Shown here: in pieces, positions 36,179 to 46,569 of the stretch | Numbering within the stretch: position 1 is the first letter of the stretch | Layout: the number at the start of each line of letters is the position of its first letter | DNA from: Anarhynchus alexandrinus | Taxonomy: Eukaryota; Chordata; Aves; Charadriiformes; Charadriidae | Direction of reading: 5' to 3' | NCBI GenBank assembly: GCA_008711295.1 | Contig: VUYV01000123.1 | Coordinates: 1,486,177 to 1,550,176 of the forward strand | Length of the DNA stretch: 64,000 bases | Notes under the pieces: generated by a model | What the model saw: the letters and a program-made list of their open reading frames with translations, nothing else | Database searches by the model: none | What the model was told of the DNA's origin: nothing | Position numbers and translations under genes: made by a program

Positions 36179-37745
36179 TGCGTGTCACGACCAAAAGGGT
36201 TATTCTGTCTGTGGATGTGTAGAGATCATAACCGTGGGTTCATAGGATTCTGTAATACACAAAGACAGGGAGGATTTATCCTCTCAGTTTCTCTACTTTA
36301 TTACAGATTACCACAAATATCCCTCAAATCACCACTAGCAAGTATACCTATGATTAATAAAGCGAGTGTGTGTATATATATCAGGCTATTAAAAATTATC
36401 AGCAATTGGTAATATAGTATCAATCAGGAGTCTGGAAGCAGTCAATAATAGCAGAAATCAATAACATCGCAGCAACAAATAACAGCAACAACTAAGTAGG
36501 TATGTACCATTACAGGTCACTGTAAACTTATTATTAGTGAAGTAACTTATCAACAATAAAACAGAAGATAGAGCTATAATGTATTACTCGTATGAATATA
36601 TATAGTAACGGTATCAAGTGAATTACACAGATTTCAAAAGGGGCCAAACCACCCTGAAGCAGAGGAAAAAAATGTTCCCGGGGGGGCTCAACCATTTCAG
36701 AGGTGGGACAACCAAATTAATTGACCCCAGAAGTGGGCCCAGAGAGGGACCAGTAAAACAGCAGAGTCTCACTTCAAAGATGGTCTGAGTCACAGAGCCT
36801 GGAGTCAGCCAGGTGTGCCTGGTGAGGGTCCAAGATCTTGCAGAAATGTGGAGAATTCAGCCTATTGAGGACAGGAAAAGTACATGCAGCATGGGGAGTT
36901 CTCAAAGAAAGAGGCTACGTTTTGGATAAAAGTTAAGTCCTTTTTACTTCATTGAGACATAAGAAGGCTCAGGACACCAGCACTTTGAACAGCCAATAGA
37001 TGCAGTTAATTTCTATTTTTCACCTGTACCAGCCAAGAGGTGATGATGTTTTCTATTTTTTCAGACCAATTTTATTTTCCCAGACTGTTTCCACTTTTTC
37101 AGATGACAAGTTGCAATTACAGCTTCTTGATTTTATGCATATCAATGATATCTCTGGATGTCTCTGGGTTCTAGGTATTCAGCTGTACTTCAAAGATGCC
37201 AGCTGCACTTTTCAAGGATGCTTCTGGTTCCCAGCCCTAGTTCCCAGGCTCACAGCTCTGAGGCTGGCAGGCAATTTCTCTGTCAGTATTTTCAGCAGAC
37301 ATTTTTTTCTGTTCAGTAATTTTCTCCTTCTAACCAGGCCACTTCTAAAGCTACTCACATTACTGGGGAAAGCTGAATCTGGTAGACTTTATGCCTCACT
37401 GTATTTTTCCTCTAGGTCTTTTTGCTCCTGCTTATAGATCAGAGTATACCCACACATAAGACAGGACAGAAAGTGGTGATACGGCACAGGGCTCAGTCCA
37501 TACAGACCAGTGGCTTGCTTATACAAACCAGCCCTTTTATTCCCCTTCACACCATGTTGTGAAGTGCAGCCTTGATCCTTCCCTTTCTCTGCCCTTGTTT
37601 CTGCCCAGTAAAAATACTCAGAATTGGTGAATTCCAACACCTTTGCCTGGATCGTCTCTTCCTTTCATGGTATCACTCATATAGATACTGGGGCACTGTT
37701 GGCCTTTCAAAGGTCTGCAATGCTTCCCTTCAGCTGCCTGTAACA
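36179..37745. mobile_element. Long LTR-like element with exact 6-bp target duplication
   Basis: TGCGTGTCACGACC at the left and cctgtaaca at the right give TG...CA ends. The flanks are identical 6-mers, tttggc at 36173-36178 and 37746-37751. A 6-bp duplication is typical of ERVK-like elements. The 1,567-bp interior has no gag, pol or env and no primer-binding site that I recognise, so it is best read as a solo LTR, although it is long for one. Bases from about 36640 to 37370 are repeated at 56882-58760. The orientation is unresolved: a polyadenylation-like aataaa lies on +, TATA-like stretches (gtataagc, ctataagc) on minus. A 145-codon ORF (37000-37437) lies inside. Confidence 0.65.
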
Positions 37746-38277
37746 TTTGGCCATTTTGCACAACTCCTCTTTAATCACCTCTGAGATCCACCCATCTCTC
37801 ATGGAGCTATCTGTAACTTTTTTCAGCTTCTTGCTCTGTTATGTATCATGGCCAGCATGTTTTCATGTCAAGTCAAGAAGTTTCTCATAAGATGTTCAGT
37901 TAGCTAAACTTCAGGCCAAGATCTAGTCATTTGCCCACACACTTCAACACTGTTTTTCCAAGTAAGGTGATACAAAACCCACTATACATAAATAAAATAT
38001 AATAAACCACAATAATCCAGTAATAATTCACAAAATTCACAGAGTTATATTAAGTGAATATTGTGTTGAGGACATTCTACTTCACTTTCTGCGTGACCTT
38101 AGCTTCCAAATTTTTGTTTTCTGTGATAGAAATATTGGCAGGTTTCATGGATAATTTCACGGCAGATTTATTAGCAAGTTAAGTGTACTTAGTCGTTCAG
38201 AGATCAGTGTTGCATAAAATCAGCTAATATTTTTTTCTCTTTGAGAAATATAGGAAAGGCTATGTTTGGCTTCGCAT
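37746..38277. other. AT-rich spacer
   Basis: Begins with the right target duplication tttggc. Nothing else recognised. Confidence 0.5.
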
Positions 38278-38500
38278 CAAGGCTCCATCTAGCTCAATAT
38301 CCTGTATCTCACAGTGATCGTGTGCAGATGCTTACAGAAGACTGTTAACAAGAGAGGCATTTATAATTCTTTCCAAATCTCCAACAGTTTTCAGCTCTGG
38401 GAGTTTCCTGACCCTGATATGGTTTTTTTTTTCTGGTTTAGTAATCTTCAAAAGTTTACTCTTCAAGGTACTCTTTTTTCTCCACCTGAACCATTGCTGT
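38278..38500 (+). repeat. Probable ancient amniote dispersed repeat
   Basis: 'ggctccatctagctcaatat' 'cctgtatctcacagtgatcg' 'tgtgcagatgcttacagaag' followed after 90 bases by 'gggagtttcctgaccctgat'. The same ordered phrases (ccatctagc-c-gtatcctgtctc-acagtg-cc, agatgcttcagaggaag, tttcctgacccc) occur in an old repeat that I know from turtle, crocodile and bird genomes. Recognised from memory only. Confidence 0.4.
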
Positions 38501-39187
38501 GGAGAGCACAATGGATGATATAGACGTGCCTGTTCACATATAGTTGTTCAATTGTTTATATGGGAATAAAAGTTTGTAGCAAAGGAGGGAATGATTCCCA
38601 ACCACCTTCACTCATCACATGCATGCAACACAGGTATTCTTAGACATCTCTTGCCAAGCAACAATCCCTTGTGGATCCCTGCAAATGCACCCTCTGCATT
38701 GGGTACCTGGCAGGTGTCATGTGGGATTGTGCATTGTGATTCTTCCTGGGTCCTCCTCGCAGTGGGACAACAGCTGTCATCTGACCACAATCTTCAGGGA
38801 CTTACACCTCTCAGGGCTGGCCATTTCTGGTGTCAGTCATCCCTCTCACAGTGCATGGGTCCCATACCCTGAATAGGGGGATATGTGAAAGGTGGGTTTT
38901 CCCTTTGGGACTACTTCCCCATATGATTAGTCCAAATGATAGATCTTGTCCCAGCTGCACACCAGTTGACACTCTGTTCACAGACTGTCACACCATCATG
39001 CTGTTGCTATGGCAGAACTATCACATTTGCTTCAGTAGTTCCCATTCCATCATCACCTTATTGGCAGGGAAGCCTCAAGTAATGAACTTTATACCTAACG
39101 ATTTATACATGGTAATATAGGTGCCTTAGGATGGAAAAATCTCCACGGGGACATCCACATTAACTTTTTGTATCAGCAGTGTCCTTT
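38501..39187. other. Unclassified sequence, locally G+C-richer
   Basis: 38590-39060 is less AT-rich than its surroundings and carries several overlapping ORFs (up to 96 codons) in all frames of +. No similarity to CR1 or the LTRs is recognised. It may be the body of an old repeat that lies between the two ancient repeats on either side. Confidence 0.4.
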
Positions 39188-39450
39188 GGCAAGGACTTCT
39201 ATACATTTGCTACCCTTTTCATGAAGAAACATCTCATTCTTTCCTGTTTTGAACCTAGTTCCTTTTGATGGCCCCTAATTCTTGTCTATCCCTTTGTACC
39301 CACTTCATGCCACTCAATATTTTGTAGAAATCTAGCATACCTCCTTCCCCAAAGCAATCTCATTCTCAGTCTGAAGAGTCCTAGTATATTGAGTTATTTC
39401 TATAAGGTAGCCATAAGCATTTTTGTTCATCTTCTTTAGACATTTCTTCC
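39188..39450 (-). mobile_element. Ancient CR1-like LINE fragment
   Basis: The + strand reads 'ggcaaggacttctatacatt', 'catgaagaaacatctcattc', 'ttttgaacctagttcctttt', 'cccctaattcttg', 'tcattctcagtctgaagagt' and 'cctagtatattgagttattt'. This is the reverse of the CR1/L3-type ORF2 end (block order EKRRL-type, then the EFF-type and HW-type blocks), far more diverged than the other CR1 copies here. Ends are indistinct. Confidence 0.6.
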
Positions 39451-40038
39451 TGTCAGGGTATTATTTTTAAGAGAATTAAGTGCATTCTTCAAAATGCGTG
39501 TAAACTATAGATACTATTTATTTTTTAACTCTGATAAATCTTATTCATTGTTGGATAAATCTTACCTCTATAAGGGGTCTATTAGAAAGAACTTGATCAG
39601 TTAAACCTAAAAGTTTTACAGACACTGAACTAGAACTACCTAATTTACCATCTGCTGTATAGGGCATTAATTCCTGTTTTTAATTAGTTTTCATTTATGT
39701 GGTTAATGGATACAAGAAGGGTTTCAACCATCTGCACTTTTCCCCAGACAAATATGTTCATCAGATAACAAGTAGTTGGAGAAATCTTTTGACCTTGACC
39801 ATTTTTTTGTATAAAAAACTGACAGAGATGCAAGACATGGTATACTTGCAATGAGTTAGGATTAAAAGATAATTATTCCATGTATAGATTGCATTATTGT
39901 TTTAGGTATAATTTTATAACATTTCATTAATATCTGACAGTGAGCATTATCAGATTGAGGAGACTGACTTTTGTCTAACTTACAACTATGTTTTTTTAAT
40001 TGATTACCTAAAACAGGGAGCAAAGGAGAATGCATTTT
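39451..40038. other. AT-rich spacer
   Basis: Nothing recognised. Confidence 0.5.
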
Positions 40039-40430
40039 TACTGGATTTAGCTGGAAGGAAGTTAACTTCTGTCATAGCAACCCGTACAGTGCTGTGTTTT
40101 GCGTTTCTGGCTAAGACAGCATTGATACCAGTGTTTCAGATATTGCTGAACAGTGCTTGCCCAGTGTCAAGGCTTTCTCTCCAACACTCCCTCACTCCCC
40201 TAGCAAGTAGGCTAGGGGTGGGCAAGAGTTTGAAGGGGACACAGCTGGGAGAGACAAAACTGACCAAAGGGATATCCCATACCATATGACATCATACCTC
40301 AGCACTAGAAGCTCAAGGAAAGAAGGAGAAAAAGGGGGACATTTGTGGTTTTGTCATTTGTCTTCCCAAGCAACAGTTACTTGTGCTGAGGCCCAGCTTT
40401 CTGGGAAGTCACCTGGAAATAGTTGTGAAC
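40039..40430 (+). mobile_element. LTR fragment, sense orientation, 3' part missing
   Basis: It is the reverse-oriented relative of 34422-35004. On + it reads 'ctggatttagctggaaggaa', 'gttaacttctgtcatagcaa', 'gctgaacagtgcttgcccag', 'ctgaccaaagggatatccca', 'catatgacatcatacctcag' and 'tttgtcttcccaagcaacag', in that order. The TATA position is decayed (cagcactagaag). The last third of the LTR does not follow. A short piece of this family lies 160 bases downstream in the opposite orientation. Confidence 0.7.
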
Positions 40431-40591
40431 TTACACTAGGAGAATAAAGGGTCTTTAAAATCTGATCTAAGGATTCACGTTTAGTATGCAGCTTGAGTGC
40501 AGTTAATTATGACACTTGCCTTGAGTGTAGTGAGCATGATTTGACTTTTTAACAAGCAAAAAAAAGATACTGAAATTTGTGCATTAAGACA

Positions 40592-40700
40592 GTGTGGTGT
40601 GTTGACCCGAGTTGGAAACCAAACACTTACTGCAGCTCACTCTCGCTCCCCCCACAATGGACTGAGGAGAAAATAGAAGAAAGTGAAAAGACAGATGGAT
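40592..40700 (-). mobile_element. LTR 3'-end fragment, opposite orientation
   Basis: 'tgtggtgtgttgacccgagt' then 'ctcactctcgctccccccac' and 'gaaaagacagatggattgag' match the first 110 bases of 34422-35004 on the + strand (TGTGGTTTAACCCCGGTCGG, 'gctcactcccccacag', 'actgagataaagacag'). In sense orientation this is the 3' terminus. A CR1 remnant starts directly after it. Confidence 0.5.
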
Positions 40701-40705
40701 TGAGG

Positions 40706-41072
40706 CTTTCAACATGGTCTCCCATTGTGTATTTGAGACCAAACTGAAGTCATAAAGATCGAACGGGTGGACTGCTAGCTGAGTGAAAAACTGACTGGAC
40801 TGTCAGGTTGAAAGTCTAGTGATTAACAGTTTGAATTTCCACTGGTGGTGAACTATTAGTGGCATTCCTATGGAATTGGTAATGAAGCCAATACTATTTC
40901 ATGTGTTCATTAGCAACTTGGATGATGGGAGGGAATAGAATCTCTTACATCAAATTGGGGAATTGCTGATTCCCTGGAGGACAGGGCTACCATTCAGAGC
41001 AATCTTGACCAGGTGACCTCCAAAGGCCCTTTCCAACCTAAGCTATTCTTTCATTCAATAATTTAGGTGGAC
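40706..41072 (+). mobile_element. Decayed CR1 LINE, interior deleted
   Basis: 'aggctttcaacatggtctcc' aligns with the CR1 motif-A block (A-F-D-T-V-S-H). 'ctattagtggcattcctatg' aligns with the S-G-V-P-Q block, followed by 'ttcattagcaacttggatga' and 'cattcagagcaatcttgacc'. It then jumps directly to a 3' UTR end, 'aggccctttccaacctaagc' tattctttcattc. The RT thumb, C-terminus and most of the 3' UTR are missing. It is strongly diverged. Confidence 0.75.
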
Positions 41073-43489
41073 TGCACTGAATATGAAGTGTTAGAATCAG
41101 CCACTTTGCATATTGAAATGTGATTTTCTTCAATACCAGATTAGATGTTGGACTGCATTTGCCTCCTAAATCTGTTAATTATGGACTTCGTCAAAGGACA
41201 AGTGTTTCACTGATTCCATTCAATGTTTATATATAGCCTTGGGCTCAGAATGATTCCAACAATTTTTCGCACCAAAAAGAAGCATTGAATGTAAATCATT
41301 TAGACAATCCAGGCAGTGGAGAGAGCCAATACACACAACAGGATTCAGTTTTTTAAACATAGGAGTTTAGAACTATTATAGTTGATATAAGGTTTTATAT
41401 CCATCTTCAGTCATTACTCCTAAAAGGTATGTGTCCTGCCTGCCAGCCCTCTATATGTCTTGAATATGCTACGAGTCTCATATGGCAGTACTCACCTTAG
41501 GTTTATAGAGCTGAATTATACCCAGACACCAGTTAGTTCTTCTGAAGTAAGAACTCTCTCTTGTCTCTTCATTAATAAATTACAGACATTAGTATTTCAT
41601 ATGTCTAAAGTGGGATGACCTTGGCTCAGCTGACTTGCTTGGATTATTGGGAATCAGTTGTCAGCATTAGGGAATTGGTTTTACTTTAGGTTTTCTGTCT
41701 AAAACCACCCCAAAATACCAAAAGAACCTAATGAAATTAGTAGCAGATAAATTACTTAATCTGGTTGTGCAGTAGATGAAGAAACCACATAGTCATGAAG
41801 CTTTAATGACATTAAGTAACTGTGGAAACACTTGTCGAATAAGCATGCTAGTTTAGTATCATTATCCAGTCTCTTCCAATAATTTTTCATCTGCTTCTCA
41901 TAAAACATTAATGATAGTATAACAGTTTTGAGGCTGTTTTTTGGCCCTATTCTACAAAATAAACTTTATTTTCAGTTTCATCTTTATTTGTCAGTTGCTG
42001 AATAATAATAATAGTTGTTGTAATCGTTGTCATCATCATCATCCTCCTCCTCCTCCTATATGTCCTGGGATCAAAATACGTAAAAGACTAAAAGTGACAA
42101 CTGTGCTAGACTGACATAATGGAACATTTTGATAAAGGTTACATTCATCTACAGGAGAAAGAGAACTTTTTCAATATATAGGTTCATGTCAATTAGCATA
42201 AGGCTTGAAGTTCAACTCATTTATGACGGCCACAAAATAGCTGTCAGTTTCTGATCTGTGTTTCATCTGTAGTCAGTGAAGAATAATAAGATGATTTATG
42301 TGAGGCATTTTAGTTATTAACACTAAGACAAGAAGGCAGAGATTTTGAGAAATCTATTTCCTTATGTTTTCCATGGAGGACAAAAAAAAATGAGGTTTGA
42401 TGCTGTTACATAACAAATGCTGTTATTTCAGAAAATGGAGGTTGTATGAGATACCTGTATGGAAGACCCATGACGTTTTGGAGCAGCGGTTGTAGGCCTG
42501 CAAGATGCTCTAGGTAACCTAAAATAATGCTAGATATGTACTGAACCCCTTATGAGATAGTACATTTAAGCATCTGATCTAAACTATCTCTTTAGACTCC
42601 TTCTACAGTTGATGCAGAGCAGGAGGTTCCTCCAGGTAGCACCAGTTTTTTGAATATACGCGGGATGAATCACTTACTGAAGGTTCTTGTTTGTATTCTC
42701 CCTTGACTATACAGAAAGCATACAATATTAGCCTAGATTTTTCCTCTGAATTTTAAAAGATAAGTTTACATTAAATTGATTTAACCCAGAATGTATAATT
42801 AACTCCCCGTGCAGTAGAGGACTATCACAACTTCATCTGTTCTTGTAAGTGTGGGGCAAGTTTTCTTTTTTAAGTAGGTATCTGTGAAGAAGAATATAGA
42901 ATTTAGTCAAATTTAAAGAATCAAATTATATAAAAGAGATTATTTTTTTTTTAAATCTGGTTTCATTTGAAGCACCTTGCACTGCACATTTTTCTTGTAT
43001 ATGTTACCAATTAACTTTTGAATCCATATTGTGACTTCACCAAATTTGATGGAGTAGCAGACATTTTACATTCCTTAGAATGTAAAGAATTAATTTGGAT
43101 ATCACTTAGAAGCAGAAAAAGAGACTATTATTGGTCATAAAAAGGACTTTAGAAGCTATTCACTTAGCTCAAGAAGATCAATCAAGTAGTAGTATGTGTT
43201 TGTCATAGAACATTAATTGCAGCCTTATTATTAGTAGTGAAAAAAAAAAACAAAAACAACAAACATTTTTTCTTCTTCAGGTTGAGCAACAACTTATTTA
43301 GATCCAAAATAATTTTCAGACGCACTCCTGGCTGAACAAAGGAACTATTAAATACTAGAGAAGAAAAACACAGGTTAATGAAAGATGGATGTACTTAATG
43401 TTTACCCCATCTTTCCATTCCCAGTTATTTTACTCTTCTCAAATCAGTTATCTTTTGGGGTTTTTGGGTTGGTTTTTTTTTGGGGGGTG
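41073..43489. other. AT-rich sequence without recognisable genes
   Basis: No dispersed repeat recognised. Contains the compound trinucleotide microsatellite at 42001-42057 and A/T-runs near 42943 and 43240. Confidence 0.5.
42001..42057. repeat. Compound trinucleotide microsatellite
   Basis: (AAT)4, then gttgttg with a broken stretch, then (TCA)4 and (TCC)5 (aataataataatagttgttg, catcatcatcatcctcctcc). Each block differs from its neighbour by one base per unit, which suggests stepwise conversion of one ancestral array. Confidence 0.9.
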
Positions 43490-44455
43490 ATCATAGAATG
43501 GTTTAGGTTGGAAAGGACCTTGAAGATCATCGAGTTCCAACACCTCCCACTAGGCCAGGCTGCCCAAGACCATGTCCAGCCTGGCCTTGAACACCTCCAG
43601 GGATGGGGACTCAACAACCTCTCTGGGCAACCTGTTCCAGTGCCTCACCACCCTTAAAGTGAAAAACTTCTTCCTAATGTTCAATCTAAACCTGCCCTCT
43701 TCCAGTTTGAAGCCATTCCCCCTCGTCCTATCACTACATGCCCGAGTAAAAAGTCCTTCCCCAGCTCTCCTGTAGGCCCCCTTTAGGTACTGGAAGGCAG
43801 CAATAAGATCTCCCCGGAGCCTTCTCTTCTCCAGGCTGAACAGCCCCAACTCTTTCAGCCTCTCCTCATAGGAGAGGCGCTCCAGCCCTTGGATCAACCT
43901 CGTTGCTCTCCTCTGGACACGTTCCCGCAGGTCCATGTCCTTCTTATGTTGGGGACTCCAGAGCTGGACGCAGTACTCCAGGTGGGGTCTCATGAGAGTG
44001 GAGTAGAGGGACAGAATCACCTCCTTTGACCTGCTGGCCACACTTCTACTGATGCAGCCCAGGATGGGGTTGGCCTTCTGGGCTGCGATCGCACATTGCT
44101 GGCTCATGTTGAGCTTCTCGTCAAACAGCACACCCAGGTCCTTCTCCTCAGGGCTGCTCTCCAGCCATTCCCCGCCCAGCCTGGATTTGTGCTCGGGATT
44201 GCCCTGACCCAGATGTAAGACCTTGCACTTGGCCTTGTTGAACTGCATGAGGTTGGCTTGGGCCCACCTCTCCAGCCGGTCCAGGTCCCTCTGCCTGGCA
44301 TCCCTCCCCTCCAGCGTGTCTACCTCGCCAAACAGCTTGGTATCATCAGCAAACCTGCTGAGGGTGCACTCGACCCCACTGTCCATGTTGCCGACAAAGA
44401 TTTGAACAGCACAGGTCCCAGTACCGAACCCTGAGGAACGCTACTCGTAATGCTG
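43490..44455 (-). mobile_element. CR1 LINE, 5'-truncated, well preserved
   Basis: On + it starts with 'tcatagaatggtttaggttg' and 'gaaaggaccttgaagatcat' (reverse of the tail). On minus it begins at 'gtagcgttcctcagggttcg' (the PQGS block of the RT). A single-base deletion in 'ttcaaatctttgtc' shifts the frame just before the 278-codon open stretch. Long identical runs with 61946-63094 show that the two are the same young subfamily. Only one tail octamer is left. No target duplication seen. Confidence 0.95.
43550..44386 (-). pseudogene. CR1 reverse transcriptase C-terminal half, 278 codons open
   Basis: The longest uninterrupted CR1 frame on the minus strand. It starts inside the palm ([19 protein letters not shown]), so the catalytic FADD pair is intact at residues 13-16. 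It continues with '[20 protein letters not shown]', '[20 protein letters not shown]', '[20 protein letters not shown]', '[20 protein letters not shown]' and '[20 protein letters not shown]' to the normal C-terminus of ORF2. The endonuclease, the fingers and most of the palm are absent because of 5' truncation, and a frameshift separates it from the PQGS block. The first Met is only an internal residue, not a real start. Confidence 0.9.
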
Positions 44456-46569
44456 GGTTACTTGTATTTGCATGATCTTGCACTTATGATACAAAAGTCT
44501 GAGTTTGCTTTACAATTGCTCTCATGATTCAGATTCTAGTGAATGAAATTAGAAACTTTAAAAGGCTTTTCTAATTCCCTGACTTCTTTTTTGCCTGGGT
44601 TTATTTGAGGAAAATGATATTATTCACAGCATACTGATCACCAGAAGTCATACTTATTTTGCTGAATGCTCATAATAAACATGCCATGCCAGATTTCATG
44701 TTTTCCAAACTTTGCTGTTTTCAGAACTTAAATGCTTCTCAGGCATATTCTTTAAAGATGTTTTCAAATGTCTGATAGCTGAAGGGAAGCCCAAAGTATA
44801 CAGCAGACATTTATTCTTTCTCCAAGAGTATTTGTCAACTGCGCACTATAAAGCGAAGTAGACAATTTTACTTGACATTTTGACTAGCAGTGAACTTTGC
44901 AGAGTTTTGTAAAAGCTAGCAGAGAATATTTCTAACAGCATATGTATAATGAAAGGAGTTTTATTGGGAAGACTGGGTGGAAGGTTTTTACTAGCAATTG
45001 CAGTACGACAGAGATGTGATGTACAGTGAAAGATAACACTGCCAAATAACTGTACTTTTCACGTCTTTTAGGCAACATCTGAATGGTGGCCTGACTTTCC
45101 ATTTCTTTATCAATACAGGGTAAGATAGCTTCAGAATAAATCAAATTTTCTTTAAAAGCATATGCTTTGAGACCCAGCATTCTTATCACTGACTAACAAG
45201 TTCTGTGGGATGTGGCATTAAAGACTTTACTCTGAAGAACTCTTGTTTGTTCATTTCTACAAGACACTTACGTATAATCACAGTACAGAATTTTTCTTTG
45301 ATAAAAAAAGGACATAGTGTTCATGACTTGAATTCTTAAATAACCCAGAGCTGGAATCAGATTCAAATTCAGACACTTAAACCAGGATGTCCATAAGGTA
45401 GATTCTAAATGAAAGCTAGGGGTCAAATTAGTTAAACTCTTATTACAGTCATAAGAAATTTATTACAATCTACTCAATACCGTGGAATTTAGTGATGTCT
45501 TCAGATGAAAAGAAAGTTTTTGTTTGGTTATTTAATATCTTGTTGAGTAGGTATTTACATTCTAGATGTGGTTCGGTTAATATCCCTTCTGGTCATCAGC
45601 TGCCAATATAGTAGCACATCAATTTTCCAATGGTTCAGATGTCTTACCTGGTAGACTTGCATGCCTGTTTTGGATATATCAGAAAATACCAGATTCCTAT
45701 GCTGATCTCTAGGTCCCCACTTAACCCTAAATCATCAAAGCAAAAACAAAACTAAAGCAAAAACAAAGCAAAAACAAAAGCATCAGACTATAGAGCTTCA
45801 GCTGAATTCAATCTCTACGCATTCTTCTCCATAGTCATCATTCCAGTTCATTGAAAACAATTTACTTGAACTAAGGCTTAGATTCACAGTATAATAGGTA
45901 TTAAAGTCGAGGTGAATTCCACTGAGCTTGACCTTGAAAACAGAAATCTACACTTAATATTAGTTGTTTGAACTCCCTTTGTACTCAATGTAGAATAATA
46001 GATGCTTTTAGGAAAAAATCTCATAGCCTCAAGTAAATGTGTAAAAGAGGTCCGGTTTCGTTCTTGATACTGATTATGAGCAGAGTTTTGCCAATTTGGT
46101 TTGAATGTTGTTTTGTATACATTTGTATATCTATTAATATGTATATACTAATACCATCTGCAAAATCTTTACAGATTTGAGGGTTTATAATTAGGCTTCT
46201 GTATTAAAATAATTTTTATGACCCACGATAAAAGTCACTATGGTCACATAATTGATCGCTATACAGTTCTGAAATTTAAAAAACATCGAGTAACAGGCAA
46301 GCAACAGGTGCAGCAATGTGCATAGCAGTTTCTAGGCACTGCTTAGGTATTTACATCTTCTGGGAACTTCATCTAGTATTGTTGAGGGACTCCTGGAAAG
46401 TTTTTGAGGAACATCACTGTGCCCCTAGCTGCATCTAGGTGAGAATAGCTACAGGAGGCTTCCAGCAAGCTTTAGCAGCTTCTGATTAGCTCTGTCACTT
46501 GTTCACGGTCAAATAGTGCTTTGAGCTTTTGTTCCACCTGAGCAAAGGAGAGATAAGCACCCTTTCAGC
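44456..46569. other. AT-rich sequence without recognisable genes
   Basis: Chance ORFs only. The A-rich repeat at 45734-45781 is the only clear structure. 46380-46569 is a little G+C-richer and may be the diverged 5' part of the CR1 that follows. Confidence 0.45.
45734..45781. repeat. (AAAGCAAAAAC)n imperfect A-rich repeat
   Basis: Units like aaagcaaaaacaaa repeat three to four times with small changes. Confidence 0.8.

Noticed and set aside
37000..37437. 145-codon ORF as a host gene
   Set aside because: It lies inside a dispersed LTR-like element with a second copy at 58.5 kb, has a skewed Phe/Leu/Ser composition and resembles no family I know. Kept only as a low-interest finding.
36179..37745. 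Alternative LTR boundaries 36183-37732 with gctgcg and gctgcc as target duplication
   Set aside because: Only five of six bases match; shifting the ends to 36179 and 37745 gives an exact 6-bp duplication and keeps TG...CA.
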